Positions 1 to 9,523 are shown, numbered from the stretch's first letter. The stretch is 40,919 nucleotides of DNA from Alistipes senegalensis (GCA_023665825.1 JAMPDE010000001.1:957726-998644), one strand, 5' to 3'. Program-made: numbers and translations. The notes: a model not told the origin generated them from the sequence alone.

Positions 1-152
1 ACCCTTCCATGAGTCTATTAATAAAATGGGTCTGTGCGCTTTCAATCTTTCCGAAGCCAGCCAACCTCCCGTAGCCCTTAAAACCCTGTTCTTAACAGGG
101 CAGTGCGCTTCCGACCATCTGAAACCCGACGACCGCACGTAGCCCTAATAAA
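1..152 (-). repeat. Two adjacent copies (A, B) of a dispersed intergenic repeat
   Basis: Read on the minus strand, copy B (about 152-101) starts TTTTTATTAGGGCTACG and runs to GGAAGCGCACTG. Copy A (about 100-20) follows directly. Copy A opens with the hairpin CCCTGTT-AAG-AACAGGG (84-100), then TTTTAAGGGCTACGG, then GGCTTCGGAAAGATT and GAAAGCGCAC. The same order of elements recurs at 11250, 21320 and 24640, and partly at 23648, 38836 and 40790. No coding potential is visible. The left edge of the window may cut the element. Function unknown. Confidence 0.75.
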
Positions 153-167
153 AAAGTAGCGAAAAAA

Positions 168-199
168 TTTGCAATCCCCGATAATTATGAGGAAATTTG
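168..199 (+). promoter_or_regulatory. Bacteroidetes-type promoter of the fimbrillin/FISUMP gene
   Basis: TTTG at 168-171 and GAAATTTG at 192-199 are separated by 20 nt. This resembles the TTTG-N19/20-TAnnTTTG pattern seen elsewhere in the window, with one departure (GA instead of TA). It predicts a start of transcription near 204 and a leader of about 27 nt before the ATG at 232. Confidence 0.5.
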
Positions 200-231
200 T
201 TTATTCGTGATTATCAAAAGTTTTTTTCGTC

Positions 232-1629
232 ATGAAATTCTCTTCCGTGCTATGGGGCGCGGCTTTCGTGGCCGTTGCTGCTTGTTCAAAGGTCGATACG
301 ATTTCTGTTCGTCCTGCAATCCGAATCACCCCCGCAATACAGACCCGTGCTACCGATACCGATTTCGAGCAATACGATGCCATCGGCGTGACGATTCGCA
401 AAGAAGCGGACGGCGAAATCTATCAGGGAAACGGTCGTTTTTCCTATGACGGCGTGACGTTTTCGCGCTGGGCCGTGCAGTGGTACGACGATATGGATGC
501 GGCATCGACCGTAGTGGCATATTATCCCTATTCGGAAGCGGGGCAGCCCGGACAATTCAGCATCCAGACCGACCAGCGGGACAAGGGCCGGACGCAGTCC
601 GATTTGCTGGCGGCCGTCAAGACGGGAGTCAAGCCCACCATTCCGCCCGTCGATTTGCTTTTCTATCATCTGTTGTCGAAAATTGATATTACGACCCAAG
701 TGGCCGAAGGCATCACGCTCAAGACGGTTACTATCGGGGGATTCGTGCCGACCGTGCTGACCGAAATCGAAGACAAGCGCGTATCGCTCGTGTCGGGGGT
801 GGCTGCGGAGGATGTGATTGCGCACGAGGTTACGGCGAATGCGGCTTATACCGTCATCCTGCCGCCGCAGAAAACCGATATGCAGGTCACCGTGCAGACT
901 GCGACCGGAAATTTCACGAAAGCGATTCCCGACGTGACGCTGTTGCAGGGCAAACGTTACACGCTGACTTTGGCCGTGACGGAGGAGGGGCAAATCGGCG
1001 ATCTTACGTTCAGCGGTCGAATCGAAGACTGGGGGAACGGCGGTTCCATCGAACAGGGCATGGACGGCGACCAGACGATTATCGAAGAACCGGAGACGCC
1101 CGAAACGGGCGAGCCGGGCGCGGGCGTGGAATTCGACGGCGTCTCTTACGCTACGACCGTCATCGCGGGGCAGGAATGGATGGCGGAGAATCTGCGTTAT
1201 CTGCCGTCGGACGACCTGCTGCCGCATACCCATTTCTGGTACCCGAACGACAGCCCCGCCAAAGCGGAGACGTTGGGGCTGCTTTACCGTTATATCGTCG
1301 CGACGGGCGGCGTTCTGCCGACACCGGACGATGCCGCGAAAGTGCAGGGGCTTTGCCCTGCCGGGTGGCGGCTGCCGACCATCGGCGAGCTGCAAACGTT
1401 GGTGCGGGCAGCGGGCAAGGGATTTTTCACGAAATCGGGATTCTTCCATACGTTCAACGAAAACGGATACAGCACCATTCGCAGCTGCATCATCAGTTCG
1501 ACGATGCCCGACGAGTCGCAGGCGCACTATCTGCTTATTCCGCATGTCGACACGCAGCAGCCCAGCACGCGGCTGGTCGACGTCGACGAAATCGCGGCCT
1601 CCGTTCGTTGCGTAAGGGACCGAGAGTAG
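232..1629 (+). CDS. Fimbrillin-like lipoprotein with C-terminal FISUMP domain
   Basis: The 465-residue product has a lipoprotein signal peptide ending VAVAAC-SK, so Cys19 should be lipidated and the protein exported to the outer membrane or surface. Residues about 25-280 look like the fimbrillin/Mfa-like fold of Bacteroidales: an N-terminal RAT segment after the lipid anchor, a FEQYDAIGV stretch, a central YHLLSKIDI strand and a closing FSGRIEDWG. An acidic, Pro/Glu-rich linker (about 283-298) leads to a FISUMP domain (about 300-465), recognised by QEWMAENLRYLP, GLLYRY, CPAGWRLPTIGEL and the terminal ASVRCVRD. FISUMP modules occur in surface proteins of Fibrobacter and Bacteroidetes; their ligand is unknown. 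A role as a pilus tip or surface adhesin is inference. The gene stands alone between a promoter at 168-199 and strong terminators at 1637-1747. Confidence 0.85.
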   Translation: MKFSSVLWGAAFVAVAACSKVDTISVRPAIRITPAIQTRATDTDFEQYDAIGVTIRKEADGEIYQGNGRFSYDGVTFSRWAVQWYDDMDAASTVVAYYPYSEAGQPGQFSIQTDQRDKGRTQSDLLAAVKTGVKPTIPPVDLLFYHLLSKIDITTQVAEGITLKTVTIGGFVPTVLTEIEDKRVSLVSGVAAEDVIAHEVTANAAYTVILPPQKTDMQVTVQTATGNFTKAIPDVTLLQGKRYTLTLAVTEEGQIGDLTFSGRIEDWGNGGSIEQGMDGDQTIIEEPETPETGEPGAGVEFDGVSYATTVIAGQEWMAENLRYLPSDDLLPHTHFWYPNDSPAKAETLGLLYRYIVATGGVLPTPDDAAKVQGLCPAGWRLPTIGELQTLVRAAGKGFFTKSGFFHTFNENGYSTIRSCIISSTMPDESQAHYLLIPHVDTQQPSTRLVDVDEIAASVRCVRDRE

Positions 1630-1636
1630 GCGGAAC

Positions 1637-1747
1637 GCCGCGAACCGATTCCGTTCGCGGCGGCGGGCGATTATTTCCGCCGAAAACAGCCGGAGCACTC
1701 CGACCGAATGAAAAAAGGCTTTTGGAAACGTTTCCAAAAGCCTTTTT
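1637..1747. terminator. Bidirectional terminator region between convergent gene and tRNA-His
   Basis: Two elements are visible. The first is a hairpin GCCGCGAAC...GTTCGCGGC at 1637-1661. The second is a perfect palindrome at 1712-1747 with 18-nt arms centred at 1729/1730, starting AAAAAGGC and ending GCCTTTTT. The A run on one side and T run on the other let it work as an intrinsic terminator on both strands, which suits the fimbrillin gene (plus) facing tRNA-His (minus). Confidence 0.85.
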
Positions 1748-1756
1748 GCGTGTCGG

Positions 1757-1830
1757 GTGGAAGATGGGACTCGAACCCACGACACCTGGAACCACAATCC
1801 AGTGCTCTAACCGACTGAGCTACATCCACC
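1757..1830 (-). tRNA. tRNA-His (GTG)
   Basis: Full cloverleaf on the minus strand: acceptor GTGGATG, D stem GCTC/GAGC, anticodon stem CTGGA/TCCAG with loop TTGTGGT (anticodon GTG), T stem GTGGG/CCCAT, 3' acceptor CTTCCAC. A G lies just before the acceptor and the discriminator is C, giving the G-1:C73 pair typical of bacterial tRNA-His. There is a U6-U67 mismatch in the acceptor stem. CCA is not encoded. Confidence 0.96.
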
Positions 1831-1862
1831 ATCTGATACGTTTCGTGTACCGTATCGGGTTG

Positions 1863-1870
1863 CAAAGATA
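1863..1870 (-). promoter_or_regulatory. -7 element of the tRNA-His promoter
   Basis: Minus-strand TATCTTTG matches TAnnTTTG and lies 32 nt before the tRNA 5' end. The expected TTTG -33 element is only TTTC (complement of 1890-1893, spacing 19). Confidence 0.6.
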
Positions 1871-2069
1871 ACACAATCCCCCGAAAAATGAAAAATTAAA
1901 AAGGAAAATTTTCATGCCCGCGATAAATCGCCGTTTTCGCCGGTATGCGGGTTCCGCCGGGCGTTCCGCAGGCGATTCGCGCCGAAATCCGTCGCGCCGA
2001 TCCGCCCGGCCTGCCAATTTGACAGCCGCCGCGTGACAAACCGTCCGCTGCGACCTGCCAAAACGGGGT

Positions 2070-2085
2070 TGGCACACCGATTGTT
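2070..2085 (+). promoter_or_regulatory. Possible sigma-54-like element upstream of groES
   Basis: TGGCAC-N5-TTGTT agrees with the sigma-54 pattern TGGCACG-N4-TTGC(A/T) in spacing and in nearly every position, except that the usual GC of the -12 element is GT. It lies about 78 nt before the groES ATG. No TAnnTTTG element and no CIRCE inverted repeat is visible in 1871-2162, so this is the only promoter-like match I see there. Weak evidence. Confidence 0.25.
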
Positions 2086-2162
2086 GGTTCCCTAAACGCT
2101 GCAAGTGCAGCATCATCCGCAAAACAGAATGAATAAAACACTTACAAAAAATTAATAAAAAG

Positions 2163-2432
2163 ATGAACGTAAAACCATTATCGGATCGCGTGTTGATCCT
2201 CCCGAATCCGGCGGAGGAGAAAACCGCAGGCGGACTGATCATTCCCGACACCGCCAAAGAGAAACCGCTTGCCGGCAAAGTCGTGGCCGCAGGTCCCGGC
2301 ACGTCGGAAATCAAGATGGAGGTCAAGGTCGGCGACCAAGTGCTCTACGGCAAATACGCCGGTCAGGAGATTACGGTCGACGGCGAAACCTACCTCATCA
2401 TGAAGCAGTCGGATATTTTTGCGATTATCTGA
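2163..2432 (+). CDS. groES: Co-chaperonin GroES
   Basis: The 89-residue product is full length for GroES, the heptameric lid that closes the GroEL folding chamber. It begins [12 protein letters not shown] and contains the mobile-loop region [18 protein letters not shown] (about 19-36), followed by GKVVAAGPG and [13 protein letters not shown]. The ATG at 2163 is preceded by TTAATAAAAAG, the A-rich leader used by many genes here. groEL follows after 97 nt, so the two are expected to be co-transcribed. No HrcA/CIRCE operator is visible, so the basis of heat induction, if any, is not apparent. Confidence 0.98.
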   Translation: MNVKPLSDRVLILPNPAEEKTAGGLIIPDTAKEKPLAGKVVAAGPGTSEIKMEVKVGDQVLYGKYAGQEITVDGETYLIMKQSDIFAII

Positions 2433-2440
2433 TTCCGTCC

Positions 2441-2473
2441 GATTCTGCGAAAACAAACGAATCCCGCAGAATC
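2441..2473 (+). other. Inverted repeat in the groES-groEL spacer
   Basis: GATTCTGCG (2441-2449) and CGCAGAATC (2465-2473) form a perfect 9-bp stem with a 15-nt loop in the intercistronic mRNA. No T tract follows, so it does not look like a terminator. A processing or stability role would fit a groES/groEL stoichiometry difference, but this is inference. The groEL start is preceded by two copies of TTTTAGAAAAA. Confidence 0.6.
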
Positions 2474-2523
2474 CCGTGAAACGGACAAAGTGTACTACTG
2501 ACTTTATTTTAGAAAAATTTTAG

Positions 2524-4161
<1,638 letters not shown>

Positions 4162-4186
4162 CCGGCGGCACGACCGTTTTTCGACA

Positions 4187-4222
4187 GAAAATCCCGATTT
4201 CTTTCGGGATTTTCCGTTTTTT
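4187..4222 (+). terminator. Intrinsic terminator of groESL
   Basis: An 11-bp perfect stem GAAAATCCCGA/TCGGGATTTTC with loop TTTCTT is followed by CGTTTTTT. It ends only 2 nt before the -7 element of the next gene, so the next gene's -33 region must lie inside the stem. Confidence 0.92.
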
Positions 4223-4224
4223 AT

Positions 4225-4232
4225 TACCTTTG
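4225..4232 (+). promoter_or_regulatory. -7 element of the second fimbrillin-like gene
   Basis: TACCTTTG matches TAnnTTTG. The -33 position 19 nt upstream reads TTTC (4202-4205) and is part of the groEL terminator stem. The predicted transcription start is near 4237, leaving a leader of about 18 nt. This rules out the TTG at 4237 as a start and supports the ATG at 4255. Confidence 0.65.
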
Positions 4233-4254
4233 CATTTTGAATAGTTCTACCGTC

Positions 4255-5157
4255 ATGAGAAAATTCTCCATAATCGCAATCGCGCTGTGGGCGATTGCGG
4301 CCTGTTCAAAAGAGGACGTCGCACCGACCGGCTCGACACCTGAAATCCGCATTGCGGGTGAGATGGAGACCGGAAATCCCGAGTCCCAGCCCGAAGCGCA
4401 GAGCCTGACGCGTGCGAGCGAAACTGCTTTCGAGGAAGGCGACCAAATCGGCTTGCGCGTCGAGCAGAATTCGGTGGCCGGACACCGCAACGCATGCCTG
4501 ACCCACAACGGCAAGGTCTTTAAGGGCAAGCGGGTGAATTGGGACGAAACGGCCGGCGATGCCGTCGTGTCGGCCTGCTATCCCTTCGTGAAAGGCGACG
4601 ATATTCCGGCGGAGTACTCCGTGCCCCAGAACCAGCAGACCGACGAACAGTATGCCGCTGCGGACTTTTTGGCCGCATCGCGTCCGGTCACGGTCGCGGA
4701 GTTCGCCGAGCCCGTCAAGTTGCAGTTCCGCCACGTGCTGTCGAAGGTCATCTTCAACTTGGCCGACGAGACCGGGAAGAATCTCGTCATCGACCGGGTC
4801 GCTATCAAGGGATTCAAACATGTCGCGCTCATCGACTATGCGCAACGCGAGGCGGCGGTGAATGCAGCAGCGATGCCGGCGAACATTTCGGGACACAAAG
4901 TCGAAAACCTCAAACACGAAGCCATTCTGGTGCCGCAGACGGACGAAGCGATGATGATCGAAGTGTATGCCAAAGCCGACGGCATCACCTTGCTTTATCA
5001 GAAACGCGCCAAAAACGTCGAGCTGAAAAGCGGCTACCGTTATAAAGTCAAAATCACGCTGAAACCCGGCGAGGAGACGGAGATACAGGAAATCGAGTTC
5101 AAGGCGGAAATCGAGCCTTGGGGAGAGGGCGAAGACGTCCCCGAAACCCAGATTTAA
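4255..5157 (+). CDS. Fimbrillin family lipoprotein
   Basis: From the ATG at 4255 the product has 300 residues with a lipoprotein signal MRKFSIIAIALWAIAAC-SK. The mature part has the outline of a Bacteroidales fimbrillin/Mfa-like protein: LTRASETAFEEGDQIGLRV, VVSACYPF, LQFRHVLSKVIFNL, and a C-terminal strand FKAEIEPWGEGEDV. It lacks the FISUMP domain of the gene at 232 but shares its N-terminal layout, so the two flanking genes look like diverged paralogs around groESL. A structural or accessory pilin exported as a lipoprotein is the likely role; the partner genes of a fimbrial operon are absent nearby. It is closed by a terminator at 5211-5250. Confidence 0.8.
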   Translation: MRKFSIIAIALWAIAACSKEDVAPTGSTPEIRIAGEMETGNPESQPEAQSLTRASETAFEEGDQIGLRVEQNSVAGHRNACLTHNGKVFKGKRVNWDETAGDAVVSACYPFVKGDDIPAEYSVPQNQQTDEQYAAADFLAASRPVTVAEFAEPVKLQFRHVLSKVIFNLADETGKNLVIDRVAIKGFKHVALIDYAQREAAVNAAAMPANISGHKVENLKHEAILVPQTDEAMMIEVYAKADGITLLYQKRAKNVELKSGYRYKVKITLKPGEETEIQEIEFKAEIEPWGEGEDVPETQI

Positions 5158-5210
5158 CCGCCGGACGAGAATTTCCGAAAACCGGCGGAACCCCCGACCG
5201 GAACAAACCG

Positions 5211-5250
5211 AACGGGTCGTGCACTTGATAATGCACGGCCCGTTTTTCTT
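5211..5250 (+). terminator. Intrinsic terminator after the fimbrillin gene
   Basis: AACGGGTCGTGCA (5211-5223) pairs with TGCACGGCCCGTT (5232-5244), with one mismatch and an 8-nt loop, followed by TTTCTTT. Confidence 0.88.
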
Positions 5251-5312
5251 TCGCGCCCGTCGCAGGGGCGGGGGCGTCTCCGGCTGGGGCGGCGCGTCGC
5301 GCATCGACGCGT

Positions 5313-6227
5313 TTATTTCAAGGGCTCTACGTGGATGGAGATGACGGTATCTTCGCCGAACCGTTCGCGCAGACGCCGTTCGATTTCTTCGGTCAGGGCG
5401 TGCGAGTGTTGCACGTCCATCTTGCCGTCCATGCGGACATGCAGGTCTATCGCAATGGCGGCACCGATGCGCCGCGTCCGCAGGTTGTGGGGCTCGCGCA
5501 CTTCGGGCGAACACTGCACGAGCGCGAGGATTTCGCGTTCGGTCTCTTCGGGCAGCGACCGTTCGAGCAGGTCGCCCAAGCCCGTGCGAATCAGTTGGTA
5601 AGCGATTTTGAGAATGAAGAACGAAACCACCAGTGCGGCGATGGGGTCGGCCACGCGCCATTTGTCGCCCAAGAACAGCGCGCATCCGATGCCGACGAGC
5701 GTGCCGAGCGACGAAAGCGCGTCGCTCCGGTGGTGCCATGCGTTGGCCATGACGCTGGGACTGTCCCAACGGCGCCCCGCCCGTACGGTGTATTGATAGA
5801 GCAGCTCCTTGATGACGATAGAGACGATCGCGGCGACGAGGGCGATCATGCCCGGACGCGGCAGCAGTTCGCCCCGTGCAGCCCAAACGATGGCCCGCAC
5901 GCTGTCCCGCAGGATGCCGATTCCGGCGAACGCCAGAAAGAGGCTGATGATGACCGTCGCCAGCGTTTCGTACTTGCCGTGCCCGAATTCGTGGGTCGCG
6001 TCTCGGGGTTTGGTCGACAGTTTCGCGAATACGAGTACGACCACATCCGTAATCAGGTCGGAAAACGAATGCACGCTGTCGGCGACCATCGCGCCGCTGC
6101 GTCCGATGATGCCGGCCGCGAGTTTTCCCGCCGCCAGCACGAGGTTGACCGCGAATCCTATCCACGTGATCCGATAGATGGCATGCAGCCGTCCGGTGTT
6201 CGTTCCGTTTGCCTGTTGTCGTTCCAT
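5313..6227 (-). CDS. Cation diffusion facilitator family exporter
   Basis: The 304-residue product is a CDF (FieF/ZitB-like) inner-membrane transporter that exports divalent metals such as Zn, Fe, Mn or Co in exchange for protons. The transmembrane metal site appears as D50-SVH-SFSD57-LITD61 in helix 2 and HHRSDALSS in helix 5. A HEFGHGKYET loop follows helix 2. The cytoplasmic C-terminal domain (about 205-304) contains LHVRMDGKMDVQHSHALTEE, typical of the dimerising metal-sensing domain. The ATG at 6227 is the only plausible start and lies just 8 nt after a -7-like TACCTTTA, so the mRNA should be nearly leaderless. Metal specificity cannot be read from the sequence. It diverges from the AraC regulator at 6390, but a link between them is unproven. 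Confidence 0.92.
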   Translation of the reverse strand: MERQQANGTNTGRLHAIYRITWIGFAVNLVLAAGKLAAGIIGRSGAMVADSVHSFSDLITDVVVLVFAKLSTKPRDATHEFGHGKYETLATVIISLFLAFAGIGILRDSVRAIVWAARGELLPRPGMIALVAAIVSIVIKELLYQYTVRAGRRWDSPSVMANAWHHRSDALSSLGTLVGIGCALFLGDKWRVADPIAALVVSFFILKIAYQLIRTGLGDLLERSLPEETEREILALVQCSPEVREPHNLRTRRIGAAIAIDLHVRMDGKMDVQHSHALTEEIERRLRERFGEDTVISIHVEPLK

Positions 6228-6235
6228 TCGTGCGA

Positions 6236-6243
6236 TAAAGGTA
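6236..6243 (-). promoter_or_regulatory. -7-like element of the CDF exporter
   Basis: Minus-strand TACCTTTA differs from TAnnTTTG only at the last base. It ends 8 nt before the ATG at 6227, which implies a leader of only a few nucleotides. Confidence 0.45.
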
Positions 6244-6359
6244 AGCAAAAGCGGTCGAACGTCCAAAAACGATACCGAATCCGCTTGCACCGATATCCCG
6301 TTCGTTGTTCTATTTTGCTTTTTTCGCAACTTTTTCGCGTGTTCTCGGCTGAAAATTGC

Positions 6360-6367
6360 TATATTTG
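6360..6367 (+). promoter_or_regulatory. -7 element of the AraC-type regulator
   Basis: TATATTTG matches TAnnTTTG exactly and lies 22 nt before the ATG at 6390. No good TTTG is found at the expected -33 spacing. Confidence 0.55.
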
Positions 6368-6389
6368 TCGCAATCAATCGCTCGAACAC

Positions 6390-7319
6390 ATGAAGAAAAA
6401 GGAATCGAAAGCGCCTATCAGCCAGTTCACGCTCAACGAACTGGCCTTTCTGGCCAAAGGCGACGAACTGCACGGGCTGCAAAGCGAGTGCATGGTGGCC
6501 GAAAATGATACCGACCTGCAAGCCTTTCATTTCCCGTGCCGCATCGACGCGCTCATCATCGGCATCGGCACCGAAGGCGCGGCGACTATTTCGTGCAACT
6601 TGCAGGAGTGCCGCCTGCGCAAGAACACGCTGTTCTGTTTCGCGCCGAACACCATTCTGCAAATCGATTCCAAAACCGGATTCCGCGCCCATGTCGTGGT
6701 CGTTTCGACCGATTTCGTACGCAACACCAATTTCAACCTGCGCGAGATGATGCCCGTCCTGCTGGAACGGGGCGGGAATCCCACCCTGCAACTCGACGAG
6801 GCCCAAAGCGGCGTCATGCAGTCGTTCCTTTCGCTCATCGAGCAGGAGGTGCACGCCCCCGAGCAGCCTTATTCGCGCGAGGTGGTGCGCGGATTGCTGA
6901 TTTCGATGATTTACAAGATGTGCGACATCCTGCAATCCGTTTCGACGGCCCGTCCCGACGAGTCGAAGCCCCGCGATCGCGGCGAAGCCTACTTCCGGCG
7001 TTTCACCGAGCTGCTGGGCGAAAACTACCGCAAGGAGCGCAGCGTGGCGTTCTATGCGCAGGAGCTCTGCATCACGCCCAAGTATCTGACGACCGTCATC
7101 AAGAAGGTGAGCGGCGCGTCGGTGTCGGACTGGATCGACCGTTACGTGATTCTCGAAGCGAAAACGTTGCTGAAACATTCGCACATGAGCATTCAGGAGA
7201 TCGCCTATTCGCTCAATTTCGCTAACCAGTCGTTTTTCGGGAGTTATTTCAAGCGCATTACCGGCCTTTCGCCGTCGCAATACAAGAACAGCACCCCGTC
7301 GGGGAGCCAACGACCGTAG
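6390..7319 (+). CDS. AraC family transcriptional regulator
   Basis: The 309-residue product has an N-terminal cupin-like sensing half (about 1-175) and a C-terminal AraC/XylS DNA-binding domain (about 205-305) with two helix-turn-helix units. The first covers SVAFYAQELCITPKYLTTVIK and the second runs through SIQEIAYSLNFANQSFFGSY, followed by the family signature FKRITGLSPSQYK. The N-terminal half resembles the Bacteroidales AraC group with a short jelly-roll sensor; its ligand cannot be predicted. The peptidase gene starts 56 nt downstream on the same strand with no terminator between, so the two may be co-transcribed. No signal peptide or membrane segment is seen. Confidence 0.92.
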   Translation: MKKKESKAPISQFTLNELAFLAKGDELHGLQSECMVAENDTDLQAFHFPCRIDALIIGIGTEGAATISCNLQECRLRKNTLFCFAPNTILQIDSKTGFRAHVVVVSTDFVRNTNFNLREMMPVLLERGGNPTLQLDEAQSGVMQSFLSLIEQEVHAPEQPYSREVVRGLLISMIYKMCDILQSVSTARPDESKPRDRGEAYFRRFTELLGENYRKERSVAFYAQELCITPKYLTTVIKKVSGASVSDWIDRYVILEAKTLLKHSHMSIQEIAYSLNFANQSFFGSYFKRITGLSPSQYKNSTPSGSQRP

Positions 7320-7376
7320 GATTCCGCAGGACAAACTAATAAAACCGTGAGATTCTGTAAAACAACTTAATAAAAA
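7320..7376 (+). repeat. Tandem duplication of the translation leader before the S46 peptidase
   Basis: Two imperfect copies of about 28 nt stand in a row. The first runs GATTCCGCAGGACAAAC-TAATAAAA-CCGTGA and the second GATTCTGTAAAACAACT-TAATAAAA-ATGA. Only the second ends in the real ATG (7376). The first ends in CCGTG, so it could be a former or decoy initiation site. Confidence 0.6.
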
Positions 7377-9502
7377 TGAGAAAGATCGTATTGTGTTTGG
7401 TCGCGGCGGCAGCTGTGCTTTCCGCCCGCGCCGACGAGGGGATGTGGCTGCTGCCGTATCTCCAGAAAATGAACATCCGGCAGATGAAGCAGCGCGGGTG
7501 CAAACTCTCGGCCGACGAGATTTACAGCCTCGACCGGTCGTCGCTCAAAGATGCCGTCGTCATCTTCGGCGGCGGGTGTACCGGCGAGATCGTGTCGCCC
7601 GAAGGGTTGCTTTTCACCAACCACCACTGCGGCTACGGCTCGATCCAGCAGCTTTCGTCCGTCGAGCACGACTACCTGAAACACGGCTTCTGGGCCATGT
7701 CCAACGCCGAAGAGCTGCCCGTGCCCGGACTCAAAGTGCGTTTCGTGCGCAAAATCGCCGACGCGACGGCCGACATTCTGGGCAACATTCCCTCGATCGC
7801 CGGGCAGGAGGAGTACGAAAAGGCGGTCGCCGCCAACAGCAAGGCGCTGACCGAACAGCTCCGCGAAGCGAATCCCGGCATGGAGGTCGCCGTGCTGCCG
7901 TTCTTCGAGGGCAACCAGTACTTCGCCTTCGTCTACGAGGTTTTCACCGACATCCGGCTCGTCGGGACGCCCCCGTCGTCCATCGGCAAGTTCGGCGGCG
8001 ACACCGACAACTGGATGTGGCCGCGCCATACGGGCGACTTCTCGATTTTCCGCGTTTACGCCGGCCCCGACAACAAACCGGCCGACTACTCGCCCGAAAA
8101 CCGTCCCTATCGCGCCGACAAATTCTTGAAAATCTCGCTCGGAGGTGTGAACGAAGGGGATTTCGCGATGGTCATGGGCTTTCCGGGCTCGACGCAGCGT
8201 TTCGCCACCTCCTACGAGTTGGATTACCTGCTCGACGTGCAGAACCCGCGCCGCATCTTCATTCGCGGCGAGCGGCAGAAACTGCTGATGGAGGATATGC
8301 AGGCCAGCGACGCCGTGCGCATTCAGTACGCGTCGAAATACGCCGGTTCGTCCAACTACTGGAAGAACGCCATCGGCATGTCGCGCGGATTGAAGAAACT
8401 GGGTGTCGTCGAACGCAAGCGGCAGCAGGAGGAGTCGTTCCGGCAGTGGGCCGGGCTGAACACTTTGCCCCAAGAGGGATACATCGACGCCCTGCCGAAA
8501 ATCGAAACGGCCATGCAGCGGGTAGCGGCTCCGGCGGGCGATTTGATGTACGTTTCCGAAGCCTTCTTGCAGGCCGTCGAGCTGATGCGCCCCGTGACCG
8601 CGCTGATGGACAAGCTCGAACCCAAGCAGGAGGCCGATTCGGCCCGGATCGCGGCATGGCTCGGCAACTGGTACAAGAACTACAACCCGCCGACCGACCG
8701 CAAGGTGGCCAAACGGATGTTGCAAATCGCGCGCGAGGGGATGCACGACCTGCCGTCGTTCTATGCCGAAATCGTCGACAAGGATTTCAACGGCGACAGC
8801 GACGCCTATGTCGATTACCTCTACGACAACTCGCAGTTCACCTCGCCCGAACGGCTCGCGGCCCTGCTCGCCGACTATTCGCCTGCGAAGGTCGCTGCCG
8901 ACCCCGCCTATCCGTTCGCGAAATCGGTGTTGGAGCTGTACGACCGCCTGCGGACTGCCCGCACCGAAGGGTTCGCCGGTTACGCAGAGGGTCGCCGCAA
9001 GTACGTTGCCGGTCTGATGTTGCAGCAGCCCGATAAGGCATGGGCTTCGGACGCCAACTTCACGATCCGGCTCACCTATGGCCGTGTGTTGCCTTATAGC
9101 CCGGCCGACGGCATCCGCTACAACCACTACACGACGCTGAAAGGGGTCATCGAAAAGGAAGACCCCAAGAACCCGATGGAGTTCACCGTGCCCGCGAAAC
9201 TCAAAGAGCTCTACGCGGCCCGCGACTTCGGCCACTATGCCAATGCGCAGGGCGAATTGCCGGTGGGCTTCTTGGCCGACCTCGACATCACGGGCGGCAA
9301 CTCGGGTTCGCCGGTGCTCAATGCGCGCGGCGAGCTGATCGGGCTGGCGTTCGACGGCAACTGGGAGGCCATGTCGGGCGACGTGGCGTTCGAGCCGCAG
9401 TTGCAGCGCTGCATCGCTGTCGATGCGCGTTACGTGCTCTTCATCATCGACAAGTTCGCCGGTGCCCGCTGGCTGCTCGATGAACTGCAAATCGTGAAGT
9501 AA
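7376..9502 (+). CDS. S46 family dipeptidyl-peptidase, DPP7 type
   Basis: The 708-residue product is a full-length S46 serine peptidase that removes dipeptides from peptide N-termini in the periplasm. A cleavable signal peptide (MRKIVLCLVAAAAVLSARA) is followed at once by DEGMWLLPYLQKMN, the characteristic mature start. Catalytic residues are inferred as His84 in TNHHCGYGS, an Asp in GGDTDNWMWPRHTGDFSIF near 220, and Ser643 in GGNSGSPV. The residue that separates subfamilies follows FD in LAFDGNWEAMSG and is Gly, as in DPP7 (hydrophobic or broad P1), rather than the Arg of DPP11 (acidic P1). The enzyme supports peptide catabolism in asaccharolytic Bacteroidales. A terminator closes the gene at 9524-9574. 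Confidence 0.96.
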   Translation: MRKIVLCLVAAAAVLSARADEGMWLLPYLQKMNIRQMKQRGCKLSADEIYSLDRSSLKDAVVIFGGGCTGEIVSPEGLLFTNHHCGYGSIQQLSSVEHDYLKHGFWAMSNAEELPVPGLKVRFVRKIADATADILGNIPSIAGQEEYEKAVAANSKALTEQLREANPGMEVAVLPFFEGNQYFAFVYEVFTDIRLVGTPPSSIGKFGGDTDNWMWPRHTGDFSIFRVYAGPDNKPADYSPENRPYRADKFLKISLGGVNEGDFAMVMGFPGSTQRFATSYELDYLLDVQNPRRIFIRGERQKLLMEDMQASDAVRIQYASKYAGSSNYWKNAIGMSRGLKKLGVVERKRQQEESFRQWAGLNTLPQEGYIDALPKIETAMQRVAAPAGDLMYVSEAFLQAVELMRPVTALMDKLEPKQEADSARIAAWLGNWYKNYNPPTDRKVAKRMLQIAREGMHDLPSFYAEIVDKDFNGDSDAYVDYLYDNSQFTSPERLAALLADYSPAKVAADPAYPFAKSVLELYDRLRTARTEGFAGYAEGRRKYVAGLMLQQPDKAWASDANFTIRLTYGRVLPYSPADGIRYNHYTTLKGVIEKEDPKNPMEFTVPAKLKELYAARDFGHYANAQGELPVGFLADLDITGGNSGSPVLNARGELIGLAFDGNWEAMSGDVAFEPQLQRCIAVDARYVLFIIDKFAGARWLLDELQIVK

Positions 9503-9523
9503 TTCCGCCTCCATTCCCGCTCT

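Noticed and set aside
1871-2162. CIRCE-type heat-shock operator upstream of groES
   Set aside because: No TTAGCACTC-N9-GAGTGCTAA-like inverted repeat is present; only a small GCTGC/GCAGC hairpin is seen.
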